DNA from: Pseudomonas sp. H9
GTDB taxonomy: Bacteria; Pseudomonadota; Gammaproteobacteria; Pseudomonadales; Pseudomonadaceae
Assembly: GCF_004353925.1 (NCBI RefSeq)
Contig: NZ_SMOK01000016.1
Location: forward strand, 1 to 64,000
Reading direction: 5' to 3'
DNA: 64,000 nt
Shown here: positions 1 through 30,101 of the stretch, in pieces
How the letters are laid out: each line of letters opens with the position of its first letter
How positions within the stretch are numbered: position 1 is the first letter of the stretch
Notes under the pieces: model-generated
What the model saw: only the letters and a program-made list of their open reading frames with translations
Databases searched by the model: none
Told to the model about the DNA's origin: nothing
Position numbers and translations under genes: made by a program

Positions 1-49
1 GCGCCACCAGCATCCCCGGCACTTCAGCCACCACCTCACCCATGCGGGC
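1..49. repeat. 49-bp direct repeat copy (partner at 217-265)
   Basis: Bases 1-49 are identical, in the same orientation, to bases 217-265, which lie inside the 3' part of the alpha/beta hydrolase gene. Identity stops at base 50 (A against G). The repeat may extend left beyond the window. It abuts a short reading frame that looks like a receptor C-terminus, so this is a junction between two unrelated sequences. Confidence 0.9.
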
Positions 50-52
50 ATC

Positions 53-100
53 TACGGCGACCCACGCAACCTAGCCCTGACCCTGTGCGCCAGCTACTGA
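53..100 (+). pseudogene. Possible 3' end of a TonB-dependent receptor
   Basis: Reading plus-strand frame 2, bases 53-100 encode YGDPRNLALTLCASY followed by TGA. The pattern Tyr-Gly-x-Pro-Arg-Asn, then alternating hydrophobic residues and a terminal aromatic, is how FpvA-type ferric-siderophore receptors usually end, and such a receptor is expected next to pyoverdine synthetase genes. The codons immediately upstream (2-52) come from the hydrolase-derived repeat and read as His/Pro-rich residues unlike a beta-barrel. The receptor may therefore be truncated or chimeric here, or the sequence may be misjoined. Only 15 residues can be seen, so the call is tentative. Confidence 0.4.
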
Positions 101-110
101 TAGCGGCCTC

Positions 111-175
111 TTCGCGGGGCAAGCCCGCTCCCACCGGCAATTGGCCAATCGGTGGGAGCGGGCTTGCCCCGCGAT
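111..175. repeat. Inverted REP pair
   Basis: Two copies of the putida-type REP element (core GCGGGGCAAGCCCGCTCC) face each other around a short AT-richer spacer and can form a long hairpin. The pair sits a few bases downstream of the hydrolase stop codon at 182. Confidence 0.9.
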
Positions 176-181
176 GCTTTT

Positions 182-1147
182 TCAGCCCCGCAACCGCTCA
201 CCAATCAAACCGGCCAGCGCCACCAGCATCCCCGGCACTTCAGCCACCACCTCACCCATGCGGGCGAAGTCATGGGTCATTCCAGCTTTGACCTCGCAGG
301 TAATCTCCAGCCCCGCACTACGCACACGCTCGGCATAGGCCAAGCCTTCATCCAACAGCGGATCGAACTCGGCCAGCCATAAAACAGTAGGCGCCAGGTT
401 CGACGGGAACGGTGCGTAGATCGGCGAGAAACGCCAGTCCAGCCGGTCTCCCCGCTCACGCTCGTACAACTGGTAGAACCAGCGCAGCGAGTCTTTCTCC
501 AGCAAATAGCCGTCAGCAAAACGCTCCAGCGACGCTCGCTCCACCGCCGCATCCAGTACCGGGTACAGCAGCACTTGCACCCGCGGCTGCAAGGGCAATT
601 GCTCCGGCGCCAACGCCGCCTGAATCGCCAGGGCTGCCACCAAGCTGCCACCGACGCTGTCACCGGCCAACGCCACCCGAGTAGCATCCAGGCCGTGCTT
701 GGCGCCTTCAGCAAGCACCCACAGCGCCACATCTTCGGCATCGTTGAACGCGGTGGGGAACTTGTGCTCAGGCGCCAACCGATAATCAGCGGAAATCACC
801 ACGAAATCACCGGCCAGGGCCAGGCGGCGGCACAGGGTGTCATGAGAGTCCAGGCTGCCCACCACATAACCACCACCATGGAAATACATCAGCACCGGCC
901 GCAGCGCCTGCTCGGCTACCGCACGCTGGTAGCAGCGCGCCGCCAGTTGCTGTCCGTCACGGCTGGGGATAACCAACTGAGTCACTTCCAGCTGGCCCGC
1001 TGGCGCACTGTCCAGCAGCAACGACGTGCTATCGAACTGGCGCCGCGCTTCCTGCGGCGTCAACGCGTGCATCGGCTGGCTCTTGCCGGTCAAACGACCC
1101 AGCTCGACCAGTTCGAGAAATCCTTCAATATCGGGGTGCAATGGCAT
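182..1147 (-). CDS. Alpha/beta hydrolase, hormone-sensitive-lipase type
   Basis: This 321-aa enzyme is an esterase or lipase-like hydrolase. It has the family oxyanion motif HGGG near residue 87, the nucleophile elbow GDSVGG around residue 160, an Asp in EFDPLLDEG, and a His in MTHDF near the C-terminus. The length is normal for the family. A longer frame begins at 1171, but the ATG at 1147 (MPLHPDIE) has GGAGG eight bases upstream and avoids overlap with the terminator at 1162-1201, so I prefer it. It lies just beyond the terminator of the NRPS operon. Its substrate cannot be told from sequence, and a role in siderophore metabolism is only suggested by position. Confidence 0.85.
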   Translation of the reverse strand: MPLHPDIEGFLELVELGRLTGKSQPMHALTPQEARRQFDSTSLLLDSAPAGQLEVTQLVIPSRDGQQLAARCYQRAVAEQALRPVLMYFHGGGYVVGSLDSHDTLCRRLALAGDFVVISADYRLAPEHKFPTAFNDAEDVALWVLAEGAKHGLDATRVALAGDSVGGSLVAALAIQAALAPEQLPLQPRVQVLLYPVLDAAVERASLERFADGYLLEKDSLRWFYQLYERERGDRLDWRFSPIYAPFPSNLAPTVLWLAEFDPLLDEGLAYAERVRSAGLEITCEVKAGMTHDFARMGEVVAEVPGMLVALAGLIGERLRG

Positions 1148-1161
1148 TGTTCGGCCTCCAG

Positions 1162-1201
1162 AAAAAACCACGCTCGACTCACTAACGTAAGCCGAGCGTG
1201 G
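1162..1201 (-). terminator. Rho-independent terminator of the NRPS operon
   Basis: A perfect 9-bp stem (CCACGCTCG at 1168-1176 with CGAGCGTGG at 1193-1201) is followed on the minus strand by six T residues (1167-1162). It lies 31 bp after the stop of the last NRPS gene and just upstream of the hydrolase start, so it probably ends the long biosynthetic transcript. Confidence 0.85.
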
Positions 1202-1231
1202 CTATTTACTGCAAAACCCCAAATCGCAGGG

Positions 1232-12960
<11,729 letters not shown>

Positions 12961-12964
<4 letters not shown>

Positions 12965-15900
12965 AGAGCTTCAACCTCGTCGAACAGCGCCTCCAGGGAG
13001 TCCACTGTGTTGTGCTGTTTACCGGCTTGCTCACGCAATGCTTCGATTTCCTGCGCCAGGCGTTCGAGGGTTTCCCCTTCAAAGAACACCCGCAGTGGAA
13101 TGGTCAGCCCCAGGGCGTCCTGAATCCGCGTACGGATTCCAGTTGCCAGCAGGGAGTGGCCGCCCAGCTCGAAGAAGCTGTCATGCACACCGACCTTTTC
13201 CACCTGCAGGGCTTCGGCCCAGATGCCGGCCAGGGTCTGCTCCAGCTCAGTGCGCGGTGCGATGTACTGGCTGCGGCGGCTGTCCAGGGCCAACAAAGCA
13301 TTGCGGTCGAGCTTGCCGTTAGGGGTCTGCGGGAAGCGTTCCAGTACCCGGATGCGCGCCGGCAGCATGTGCTCGGGCAGCGCCTGGGACAGGTGGCTGT
13401 GCAGGTCCAGGCCAAGTTGTTCATGGCCTTCCTGAGTAGAAACGACGAAGGCGAGCAATTGTTTACCCGCCGGTGTATCGCGGGCGATCACCAATGCATC
13501 TTCGACCCCGCGGCCACCGCGCAAGGCGTTCTCGATTTCACCCAGTTCGATGCGGAAACCGCGGATCTTCACCTGATGGTCGAGGCGACCGAGGTAGTCG
13601 ATCTGCCCGTCAATGCGGTAACGCGCCAGGTCGCCTGTGCGGTACAGACGCTGGCCGGGCTCGCGGGCAAAGGGGTCGGGCACGAAGCGCTCGGCGGTCA
13701 ACGACGGACGCTGCAAATAGCCACGGCACAGGCCATCGCCGGCCACATGCAGTTCACCTTCAAGGCCGACAGCCACCGGCTCCAGCTGCGCATCCAGCAA
13801 GTGCACGCGCAGGCCATCGACCGGTTTGCCGATGGCAATGCCATGACGATCGAGCGGGTCCAGGTAGGCGCCGGTGGACCACACTGTGGCTTCGCTCGGG
13901 CCATATTCGTTGACCAGCGCCACACCCGGCAGGCGTTCGCTGTGGCGTTGCAGCACTTCAGGTGCGCAAGCTTCACCGGCGACGATCACACAACGCAGCG
14001 ACGGCGCTTCGAGGTTCTGCAGAATCTGCGCGTGGAACGAAGGCAGAGTCAGGTAATGCGACACCCCTTCACGGGCGATCAGTGCGGCCAGTTGTTGCGG
14101 GTCTTTGTGGCTCTGTTCATCTGGCAAGGTCAGCGTTGCGCCCTGGCTCAAGGCCCAGAAAACCCCGGCTACGGAGCTGTCGAAGGAGAACGACGAGAGC
14201 ATCAGGAAGTTCGTCAGCGGCTCGCGGTAGAAGCGGCCACGGGCCAGGGTCGAAGCCACGGCGTTGGCATGGCTGACCATCACACCCTTGGGCTTGCCAG
14301 TGGAGCCGGAGGTGTAGATCACATAGGCCAGATTGCCCGGCTCGCCCACGGCTGCAGGCGCTTCGGTACTGGCCGACCACACAGGGCTGCCAGACTGCAG
14401 CGAGGTGACGGTCAGCGCGGCGTCCTGCTGCCAGGCGTCCGGCAACGCTACGCTGGCCAGCACCTGAGTAGCACCGGCATCGGCCAGCATGAACGCCAGG
14501 CGCTCGGCCGGGTAGTTCGGGTCCAGTGGCAGGTAAGCGCCACCGGCCTTGAGAATCCCCAACAAGGCCACCACCAACTCGCGGCTGCGCTGGCCATACA
14601 CCGCCACCACCTGATCCGGGCCGGTGCCCTGGGCACGCAAGGTATTGGCGACCTGATTGGACAAGCGATCCAGCTCGGCGTAGGTCAGGCGTTCGTCGCC
14701 TACACTCAAGGCCATCTGCTGCGGGTATTGCAGCGCTTGTTCGGCGAACAGTGATTGCAGTGTGCGGGCGTGTGGCAACGAGGCCGCCTGCGGGTTGAAG
14801 CCTTCCAGAACAGCCTGGCGCGCCTCGGCATCCAGCAGCGTGGCTTGACCGAGGTCTTGCGTTGGCGCCTTCAGGGCCTGATCGGCAAAGGTCAGGAACT
14901 GCCCCAACAACACCTGCAGAGCAGCCGCTTCGAACGCATCGGCGCGGGCGTCAAGGCTGGCCTGACCGTCCGCCAGCTCCAGGCGCAATAGTTCGGTCGG
15001 CGCCTCGACGTCCAGCGCCAGTACGCCCGCACTCAATGCACTGGAACGCAGCGCAAAGCCATAACGGCACAGGCCCAGTTCAAACTCATTGAGGCAGTCT
15101 TGCCAGGAGCGCGACAGCTCGAAGCTCGCCGCCACTTCGGCGCTCAATTCGTCCAGGCTGGCGCTGCGACGGTTGTCGAAAGCCACTGGCAGGCTGCGGG
15201 CAAAGGCGCCATAGGCACCGTCCAGTTCTTCGTTGCGACCGTCCACCTCGACGCCAAGCAACAGGCGATCCAGGTGGCTGATGCGGGCCAGGAAAGCACC
15301 CCACAAGGTCAGGACACGGGCTTGATCTTCAGTGGCCAGGGTCGACGACGCCTGGGCGCGATGGCGAGCCAGCCCCGGATCGCTGGCGGTCTCGAACGCC
15401 AGACGATGGGGAATCTGATACGTGCGCAGGCGCTCCTGCCAGAACGCCGTGCCTTGGCGACCGAGGTCTTCTTCACGCAGCTCCTGTTGCCAGGCGGCGA
15501 AATCGACGTATTGCAGTTCTTCGTCGTTGTCTGCCAGTTCACGGCCCTCGCACAGGTCGCGCAGTTCGCGAGCCAGCGCCAACAAGGTAAGGCGGTCGAG
15601 GCTGGCGGCAGCGCCGAGCAGCAGCACGGCCGGCTGCGGGCCCGCCACTGTGCTGACAGCCAGGCTGACTTCACCAGCGCCGACCACTTGCTCGCGAGCC
15701 CAGGCCAAGGCCTCATCACGCTCAGCACTGGCATGAATGCGTACCGGCGCCTGATCCAGCACCGCCTGTACCGGCCAGCTCATGCCCGGCAAACGTCGAT
15801 AGACCGTACGCAGCACTTCATGGCGTTCACCGAGGGTGTGCAAAGCCTGGGCAAGCACTTCGGCCTCGGGGACCTGAGTCAGGGCCAACAGCAGCCACGC

Positions 15901-15996
15901 CTGACCGGGACGCGCGTCAGCGCCTTGAGCAGTCAGCGCCAACGCTTGTTGGGCGGACGTCTGGAAGATCTCACCGCTAGGGTTGGACGTGGTCAT
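12961..15996 (-). CDS. NRPS, histidine module with degenerate condensation-like interface domain
   Basis: This 1011-aa protein has three parts. Residues 1 to about 430 resemble a condensation domain but lack the HHxxxDG motif, with LLGAAASLDR at the equivalent place near residue 130. An adenylation domain (about 450-910) follows, then a carrier protein with GGHSL near 946. The A-domain code reads DSALIAEVWK, close to the bacitracin His code DSELTAEVCK, so His is the predicted substrate. Condensation-like domains without catalytic residues are known in siderophore synthetases as interface domains that recruit a stand-alone beta-hydroxylase. The dioxygenase gene lies directly upstream and overlaps by ATGA, and the next NRPS also overlaps by ATGA. 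The condensation domain that should serve this module is at the C-terminus of the larger NRPS upstream. Confidence 0.9.
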
Positions 15997-17060
15997 GCAG
16001 AAGCTCCTTGATCGAGTGCCAGCTCGGCGCTTTTCTGCGCGATGGCCATGGCGGTGAGAATTTTTCGGCGGCCGGTGAAGGCATTGCGCGCGTGCACGGT
16101 GAGGATGTTGTCGAGCAGCACCACGTCGCCCTTCTGCCAGGCAAATTCGACCATGACGTCGCGGTAGATCTGCTGCAGGTGGCGCACCACGTCGTCGCCG
16201 ATGGGCGTACCGTCACCGAAGAAGGTGTTCTGCGGCAGGTCAAGCGGGCCAAACTCGCGCAGCAAGTTGTCGCGGATGCTGTCGGGCAAGGTCAGGGCGT
16301 TGAAGAAGGTGGCGTGGTTGAACCACACGCGCTCACCGGTTTGCGGATGGCGGACCATGGCCGGGCCACGCTGGCGGGTGCGCAGACGGTTGCCCGGTTT
16401 CCATTCGGCCTCAACGCCGATCTGCGCGCAGTAGGCTTCGACTTCGCTGCGCACCTCGCTCTGAAATACGGTTTGCCACGGCAAACCCATGCCGTCGCCA
16501 TAGTTGCGCACATACAGAATGCCCTTGCGAGCAAAGGCCTCGCGCACCTCTGGATCGATGCGCGAGAGGATCAGGCGGGTATCGCCAAGCGGCGTCTCGC
16601 CACCGGTTTCTGATGGTGTGTCGCAATAGAAGTACAGGTGCAACGGAAACACCGGCGAGTACGAGTGCTCGTTGTGCGGGAAGATCCGCTCGCCGCTGGG
16701 GTAGTCGGTGGAGCTGTAAATGTTGAACTGCCCGGTGATCTGGGTGCGCGGTGAAGCGCGGAACAGGTACTGCAGCGCGCCGCCGGAAATCGCATCGATG
16801 CAGCGGTTGAACTGGTCGATGTCGGCCACATCGAAACCGCGAAACAGGATCGAAGCGCCTTTGTGCAACTGCTGCTGGATCAGTTCACGGTTTTGTGCCG
16901 ACCATTCGATCAGGTTGACCCCTGGTACATTTGGCGTACACAGCAGCGGGAAGCCGCCGTCTTCGAACAACGGGCGGAAGCTGACCAGGCTGGCCGAATC
17001 GGTGGACAGGCTTTTGCGCGCGCCGCGCATGGGCCGTGATGGCGTTGATGTTGCTGACAT
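15993..17060 (-). CDS. TauD/SyrP-like Fe(II)/2-oxoglutarate dioxygenase, predicted histidine beta-hydroxylase
   Basis: This 355-aa enzyme belongs to the TauD/TfdA fold. The iron-binding HxE motif is visible as FPHNEHS near residues 129-131, a distal His in DNILTVHARN near 323, and a 2-oxoglutarate-binding Arg in TGRRK. SyrP-type members hydroxylate the beta carbon of amino acids held on NRPS carriers. The following His-activating NRPS has an interface-type domain, so I infer that this enzyme makes beta-hydroxyhistidine, an iron ligand. A longer frame starts at 17093, but the ATG at 17060 has a strong GGAGG Shine-Dalgarno and is chosen. It lies 65 bp after the large NRPS gene and overlaps the next by 4 bp. 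Aspartate hydroxylation is the main alternative and fits the A-domain code poorly. Confidence 0.85.
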   Translation of the reverse strand: MSATSTPSRPMRGARKSLSTDSASLVSFRPLFEDGGFPLLCTPNVPGVNLIEWSAQNRELIQQQLHKGASILFRGFDVADIDQFNRCIDAISGGALQYLFRASPRTQITGQFNIYSSTDYPSGERIFPHNEHSYSPVFPLHLYFYCDTPSETGGETPLGDTRLILSRIDPEVREAFARKGILYVRNYGDGMGLPWQTVFQSEVRSEVEAYCAQIGVEAEWKPGNRLRTRQRGPAMVRHPQTGERVWFNHATFFNALTLPDSIRDNLLREFGPLDLPQNTFFGDGTPIGDDVVRHLQQIYRDVMVEFAWQKGDVVLLDNILTVHARNAFTGRRKILTAMAIAQKSAELALDQGASA

Positions 17061-17125
17061 AACCCCTCCTGGAGCTGGGCCGTGGCGGCTCACCCGAGCC
17101 GCCGCAAAAAACGGTGGATAGGCGA

Positions 17126-26299
<9,174 letters not shown>

Positions 26300-26358
26300 G
26301 CTGGGTTTCTTCCTTCTTGTTCACTCGTGGTGCCTGGAGCACGCGCATGCAGATAGGA

Positions 26359-26383
26359 ACGAAACTCAATTCAATGGATTTAG
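26359..26383 (-). promoter_or_regulatory. PvdS-type (iron-starvation sigma) promoter of the NRPS operon
   Basis: On the minus strand the sequence reads CTAAAT, sixteen bases, then CGT, an exact match to the iron-starvation box (TAAAT-N16-CGT) recognised by PvdS-family extracytoplasmic sigma factors. It lies about 60 bp upstream of the large NRPS start codon, leaving a leader of roughly 50 nt. Confidence 0.85.
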
Positions 26384-26443
26384 CCCTCGCGGAAACGCCC
26401 GCCCCAGAGGCTCTGAAACATTTATTTTCATTTTGACTAGCAG

Positions 26444-26462
26444 GTTTTCGATTCTCATTCGT
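26444..26462. promoter_or_regulatory. Possible Fur box upstream of the fpvG operon
   Basis: The minus strand reads ACGAATGAGAATCGAAAAC, matching 11 of 19 positions of the consensus GATAATGATAATCATTATC. It lies between the divergent NRPS and fpvG genes, about 95 bp before fpvG. No clear iron-starvation box was found on the plus strand, so Fur may act directly on this side. Confidence 0.4.
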
Positions 26463-26556
26463 CCTATATAGAGAACAACACCGACCACCTACCGTGCTCG
26501 ACGCCTGGGTGATGCTTTGCATCGCCCCCATTTTTTTCGAAACAAGACCAGCACCC

Positions 26557-27750
26557 ATGTCGAAAAAGTCCCGCTCAAAACTCTGGTTCCTGGTGCATAG
26601 CTGGCTGGCCCTGCCCATCTGGTTCTTCGTCCTGATCGTCTGCGTCACCGGCACCCTGGCGGTGCTGAGCCAGGAGATCGTGTGGCTGGCCAACCCGGAC
26701 GTGCGCGCCAGCAAGCCCAGTGACGACAGCCCCCTGCTGAGCTACCAGCAGATCTACGACGCCATGCTCAAGGCTGAGCCCGAGCTGGCGGTGAACTACA
26801 TCAGCCGCCCCGGCGAGGACCATTTCGCCCTCACCGCCAGCGTCACCTACCCCGACGGCACCTCGCCGATCCTGTATGTGAACCCCTACACCGGCGTGAT
26901 CCAGGGCAAGAGCCCGACCTTTGATTTCGAGGCCTTTACCCGCGCCCTGCACGGCTGGTGGCTGGTGCCGTTCACCAACGGCTACAGCTGGGGCTGGTAC
27001 CTGGTGTCGCTGCTCGGCCTGCCGATGCTGTTGTCGCTGATTACCGGGCTGGTGGTGTACAAACGTTTCTGGAAGGGCTTTCTCAAGCCAACCCTGCGCC
27101 TGCGCCAGGGTGCGCGGATCTTCTGGGGCGATTTCCACCGCCTGAGCGGCATCTGGTCGATCTGGTTCATCGCGACCATTTCCATCACCGGCATCTGGTT
27201 CCTGATCCAGGCGATTCTGGCCGACAACCATGTGACCATCTCCAGCGAGCCGATCGTGCCGGCCATCGCCCGCGAAGACGTGCCGCGCACTGCCAACGGT
27301 GAAATTCCGCCACGGCTGAGCCTGGACGACGCCGAGCGCGCGGCCATGCAGCAGTTCCCGGGCCTTGAGGTGTCGTTCATCAGCATGCCTGGCAACGCCT
27401 ATGCCCACTACTACATGGGTGGCCGCGGCTGGTACCCGTTGATGTTCGAGACCGTCAACGTCAACCCATTCAATAGCAAGGTCGAAGCGTCGTTCATGGT
27501 TGGCGACCGTTCGACCCTGGAGTTCGTCACCGAGTCGATGCGCCCGCTGCACACCGGCGACTTTGGCGGCTTGTGGGTCAAGTTGATCTGGGCGTTCTTC
27601 GGCATCCTGCTGTGCATGATGGTGTTCAGCGGTCTGCTGATCTGGACCAAACGCACCGCTCAGGCCACTGCTGCCGCCCTCAAGCGTGAGTCACGCGTTT
27701 CGCGTCAGCCAACCGAGACCAGCCCATCCCCGTCGGAGGCCAGCCTATGA
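26557..27750 (+). CDS. fpvG: PepSY-domain inner-membrane protein FpvG
   Basis: This 397-aa protein has an N-terminal membrane segment right after MSKKSRSK, PepSY-type periplasmic regions, and further membrane helices near residues 145-165, 195-220 and 345-370. It matches the PepSY-TM family. In P. aeruginosa FpvG is the inner-membrane reductase component that, with FpvH, FpvJ and FpvK, releases iron from ferri-pyoverdine in the periplasm. Gene order with the following seven genes is the same as in that species, which is the main basis for the symbol. The frame is open from 26494, but the ATG at 26557 places the basic N-terminus directly before the first helix. The next gene overlaps by ATGA. 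Confidence 0.88.
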   Translation: MSKKSRSKLWFLVHSWLALPIWFFVLIVCVTGTLAVLSQEIVWLANPDVRASKPSDDSPLLSYQQIYDAMLKAEPELAVNYISRPGEDHFALTASVTYPDGTSPILYVNPYTGVIQGKSPTFDFEAFTRALHGWWLVPFTNGYSWGWYLVSLLGLPMLLSLITGLVVYKRFWKGFLKPTLRLRQGARIFWGDFHRLSGIWSIWFIATISITGIWFLIQAILADNHVTISSEPIVPAIAREDVPRTANGEIPPRLSLDDAERAAMQQFPGLEVSFISMPGNAYAHYYMGGRGWYPLMFETVNVNPFNSKVEASFMVGDRSTLEFVTESMRPLHTGDFGGLWVKLIWAFFGILLCMMVFSGLLIWTKRTAQATAAALKRESRVSRQPTETSPSPSEASL

Positions 27751-28283
27751 GCAAGGCAGCAGTGATCGAGCACAGCCCGCTGCGGCGGCTGTGGCTGAAA
27801 TGGCGCTTCCACTTGAACATCCTGCTGTTGCTGATTCCGCTGGGGCTGATGCCCAAGTACCTGCACGAAGCCTCGATGAACCGTGGCGAGATCGGCCTGG
27901 GCGAACGTGAACTCGGTGAGCTCAAGGCTGGCAAGTGGAGCGTGCAGATTGCCGAGCGTTTCGACGAGGCGCCGCGTTCCGACGGCCCGGCCGGTTACTT
28001 CAAGCAGTTCAAGATCGCCCTGTGCAGCACCTGCACCGACATCAAGGCTGTTTATTTGCGCGTTGGCAAACCGCGCAGCCTGCGCGCCGCCGGTGCGTTG
28101 TTCTCCGGCACCCCTTATCGCATGACCGGCGTGGTCAACATTCCGGTCAAGACATCCCCCGACGCGGACCTTTGGCTGACCTTCGAAGGCTGGGACGGCA
28201 GCATGCAACAAGTGTCGATCCCACTGAGCAAGGCCTCGCCGGCCACCGTCGCCTGGCTGAAACAACAAGGAGGCAAATCATGA
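27747..28283 (+). CDS. fpvH: FpvH-like inner-membrane protein
   Basis: This 178-aa protein has one N-terminal transmembrane segment (about residues 20-37) and a periplasmic remainder with a CSTC pair that could bind metal or form a disulphide. It has no enzymatic motif that I recognise. It is identified mainly by position between fpvG and fpvJ; in P. aeruginosa FpvH assists FpvG in iron release from pyoverdine. It overlaps both neighbours by ATGA, so translation is probably coupled. Confidence 0.8.
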   Translation: MSKAAVIEHSPLRRLWLKWRFHLNILLLLIPLGLMPKYLHEASMNRGEIGLGERELGELKAGKWSVQIAERFDEAPRSDGPAGYFKQFKIALCSTCTDIKAVYLRVGKPRSLRAAGALFSGTPYRMTGVVNIPVKTSPDADLWLTFEGWDGSMQQVSIPLSKASPATVAWLKQQGGKS

Positions 28284-28600
28284 TGTCCAAGGCCCGCAGG
28301 CTGCTCCTGCTGCCGCTGTTGCTGGGCGCTGCCAGCCCGGCACTGGCGCACAACCCGATGTGCGAATGCAAGCCGGTCGACGGCGGGCAGATTGAATGCA
28401 CCGGTGGTTTTTCCGATGGCAGCGGCGCGCCAGGGGTGACCCTGGACGTGATCGGCTACAACGAAGAGATTCTCGTACCGGGCAAGCTGGGGGAAAACTC
28501 CAAGCTGACCTTCAAGCGCCCTGAAGGCGAGTTCTACGTGTTGTTCGATGCCGGCCCCGGCCACGTGGTGGAAATCGACTACGCAGATATCGAGCAATGA
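28280..28600 (+). CDS. fpvJ: FpvJ-like small periplasmic protein
   Basis: This 106-aa protein has a signal peptide ending in LAHN-type residues (SPALA then HNPMCECK). The mature part has a CxC motif at its N-terminus (MCEC) and another Cys, and is otherwise acidic. The two consecutive ATG codons at 28280 and 28283 follow a strong AAGGAGG. It is the third gene of the fpvGHJK set. In P. aeruginosa the counterpart is a periplasmic partner in pyoverdine iron release. Metal binding by the Cys residues is only inferred. Confidence 0.82.
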   Translation: MMSKARRLLLLPLLLGAASPALAHNPMCECKPVDGGQIECTGGFSDGSGAPGVTLDVIGYNEEILVPGKLGENSKLTFKRPEGEFYVLFDAGPGHVVEIDYADIEQ

Positions 28601-29166
28601 GCCGGGTCCAGGTGGTACGCCCGGCCGGTGCCGGGCATGAAACCCTTTACGTACTGCTGGTGAGCCTGCTGATTCTGGCAGTGGCCGCGAGCATCGTCGC
28701 CCTGCGCGGCGAGCGCCACGACGAGGTCAGCATCGAGGCCCACCAACTCGATGCGCGCCGCGACCTCAACGCGGCCGAACAAGGTGTATACGCCGACCTG
28801 CGTGTAGCGTTCGAAGACATCCAGCTGCGCCGCGAAGAAGATCCAGCCTTGGTTGAAGTTGCGGTGCTGGCCGAAGAAGGCTTCCCGCCGTTCGTCCACG
28901 ATGCCAGCAGCGCCAGCCGCGGCGAGCATCAATGGCAGCTGCTTGGCGAACACGCCTATCTCGGCCTGAGCCAGGCGCCGACGGTAGCCGGTAGCTTCCT
29001 GATGCTGGTGCCAGCCGCCCATGACGGCGCTGCCGATGTCTGGCTACAGCGCAAAGCCGATGCCAGCGTGCCCACCGACCTCACTCCCGCCGCGCTGATC
29101 AGCGCCGGTTGGCAACAGATCGCCGCCCAGTATGACGCCGGCGTCACCCGCCAACATCGCCACTGA
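28597..29166 (+). CDS. fpvK: FpvK-like membrane-anchored periplasmic protein
   Basis: This 189-aa protein has a single transmembrane segment at about residues 18-37 and a periplasmic domain without recognisable catalytic motifs. Its place between fpvJ and the ABC transporter genes matches FpvK. It overlaps fpvJ by ATGA and is followed after 14 bp by fpvC. The C-terminus ends with several His residues (RQHRH), which could bind metal, though this is not known to matter. Confidence 0.8.
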   Translation: MSRVQVVRPAGAGHETLYVLLVSLLILAVAASIVALRGERHDEVSIEAHQLDARRDLNAAEQGVYADLRVAFEDIQLRREEDPALVEVAVLAEEGFPPFVHDASSASRGEHQWQLLGEHAYLGLSQAPTVAGSFLMLVPAAHDGAADVWLQRKADASVPTDLTPAALISAGWQQIAAQYDAGVTRQHRH

Positions 29167-29180
29167 CCCAAGGACGCCCC

Positions 29181-30101
29181 ATGTTTCGCTCCCGCCTCGC
29201 CCGTCGTCTTTTGACTGTGTTGCTTGCCGTTACCCTGCCCACACTGGCGCACGCCGACAGCCAGGGTAAACCGCTACGCATCGGCATCACCCTGCATCCG
29301 TATTACAGCTACGTCACCAACATCGTCGGCGACAAAGCCGAGGTGGTACCGCTGATTCCGGCCGGCTTCAACCCTCACGCCTACGAACCGCGCGCCGAGG
29401 ATATCAAGCGCATCGGCAGCCTGGACGTGGTGGTGCTCAACGGCATCGGCCACGATGACTTTGCCGACCGCATGATCGCCGCCAGCGAAAAGCCGCAGAT
29501 CACCGTGATCGAAGCCAACACCAACGTACCGCTGCTGGCCGCTACCGGCGTAGCGGCACGCGGTGCGGGCAAGGTGGTCAACCCGCACACCTTCCTGTCG
29601 ATCAGCGCCACCATTGCCCAGGTCAACAACATTGCCCGCGAGCTGGGCAAGCTGGACCCGGACAACGCCAAGTTTTACAGCCAGAACGCCCGCGCCTACG
29701 CCAAGCGCTTGCGCAAGCTGCGTGCCGACGCCCTGGCCCAGGTCACCGAAGCGCCGGGCGCCGAGTTCCGCGTTGCTACCATTCATGCCGCCTACGACTA
29801 CCTGGTGCGTGAATTCGGCCTGGAAGTCACTGCGGTAGTCGAGCCGGCTCACGGCATCGAACCAAGCCCGAGCCAGTTGAAGAAAACCATCGACCAGCTC
29901 AAAGCGCTGGATGTGAAAGTGATCTTCTCGGAAATGGACTTCCCTTCGGCCTACGTCGAAACCATCCAACGCGAGTCCGGGGTGAAGATCTACCCATTGA
30001 CCCACATCTCCTATGGCGACTACAGCAAGGAAAAATACGAGGTCGAGATGAAGCGCAACCTCGACACCGTGGTCCGAGCGATCAAGGAGTCGAAGGCATG
30101 A
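29181..30101 (+). CDS. fpvC: Periplasmic metal/siderophore-binding protein FpvC (ZnuA family)
   Basis: This 306-aa cluster-9 substrate-binding protein has a signal peptide ending LAHA before DSQG. Conserved family features include LHPYYSYV near the start, FNPHAYEP, and a His in ATIHAAYDYL. By sequence alone it could be a zinc or manganese binder. In the pyoverdine setting the counterpart FpvC chelates iron or ferri-pyoverdine in the periplasm and helps iron release. AAGGA lies upstream of the ATG, and the stop overlaps fpvD by ATGA. Confidence 0.88.
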   Translation: MFRSRLARRLLTVLLAVTLPTLAHADSQGKPLRIGITLHPYYSYVTNIVGDKAEVVPLIPAGFNPHAYEPRAEDIKRIGSLDVVVLNGIGHDDFADRMIAASEKPQITVIEANTNVPLLAATGVAARGAGKVVNPHTFLSISATIAQVNNIARELGKLDPDNAKFYSQNARAYAKRLRKLRADALAQVTEAPGAEFRVATIHAAYDYLVREFGLEVTAVVEPAHGIEPSPSQLKKTIDQLKALDVKVIFSEMDFPSAYVETIQRESGVKIYPLTHISYGDYSKEKYEVEMKRNLDTVVRAIKESKA

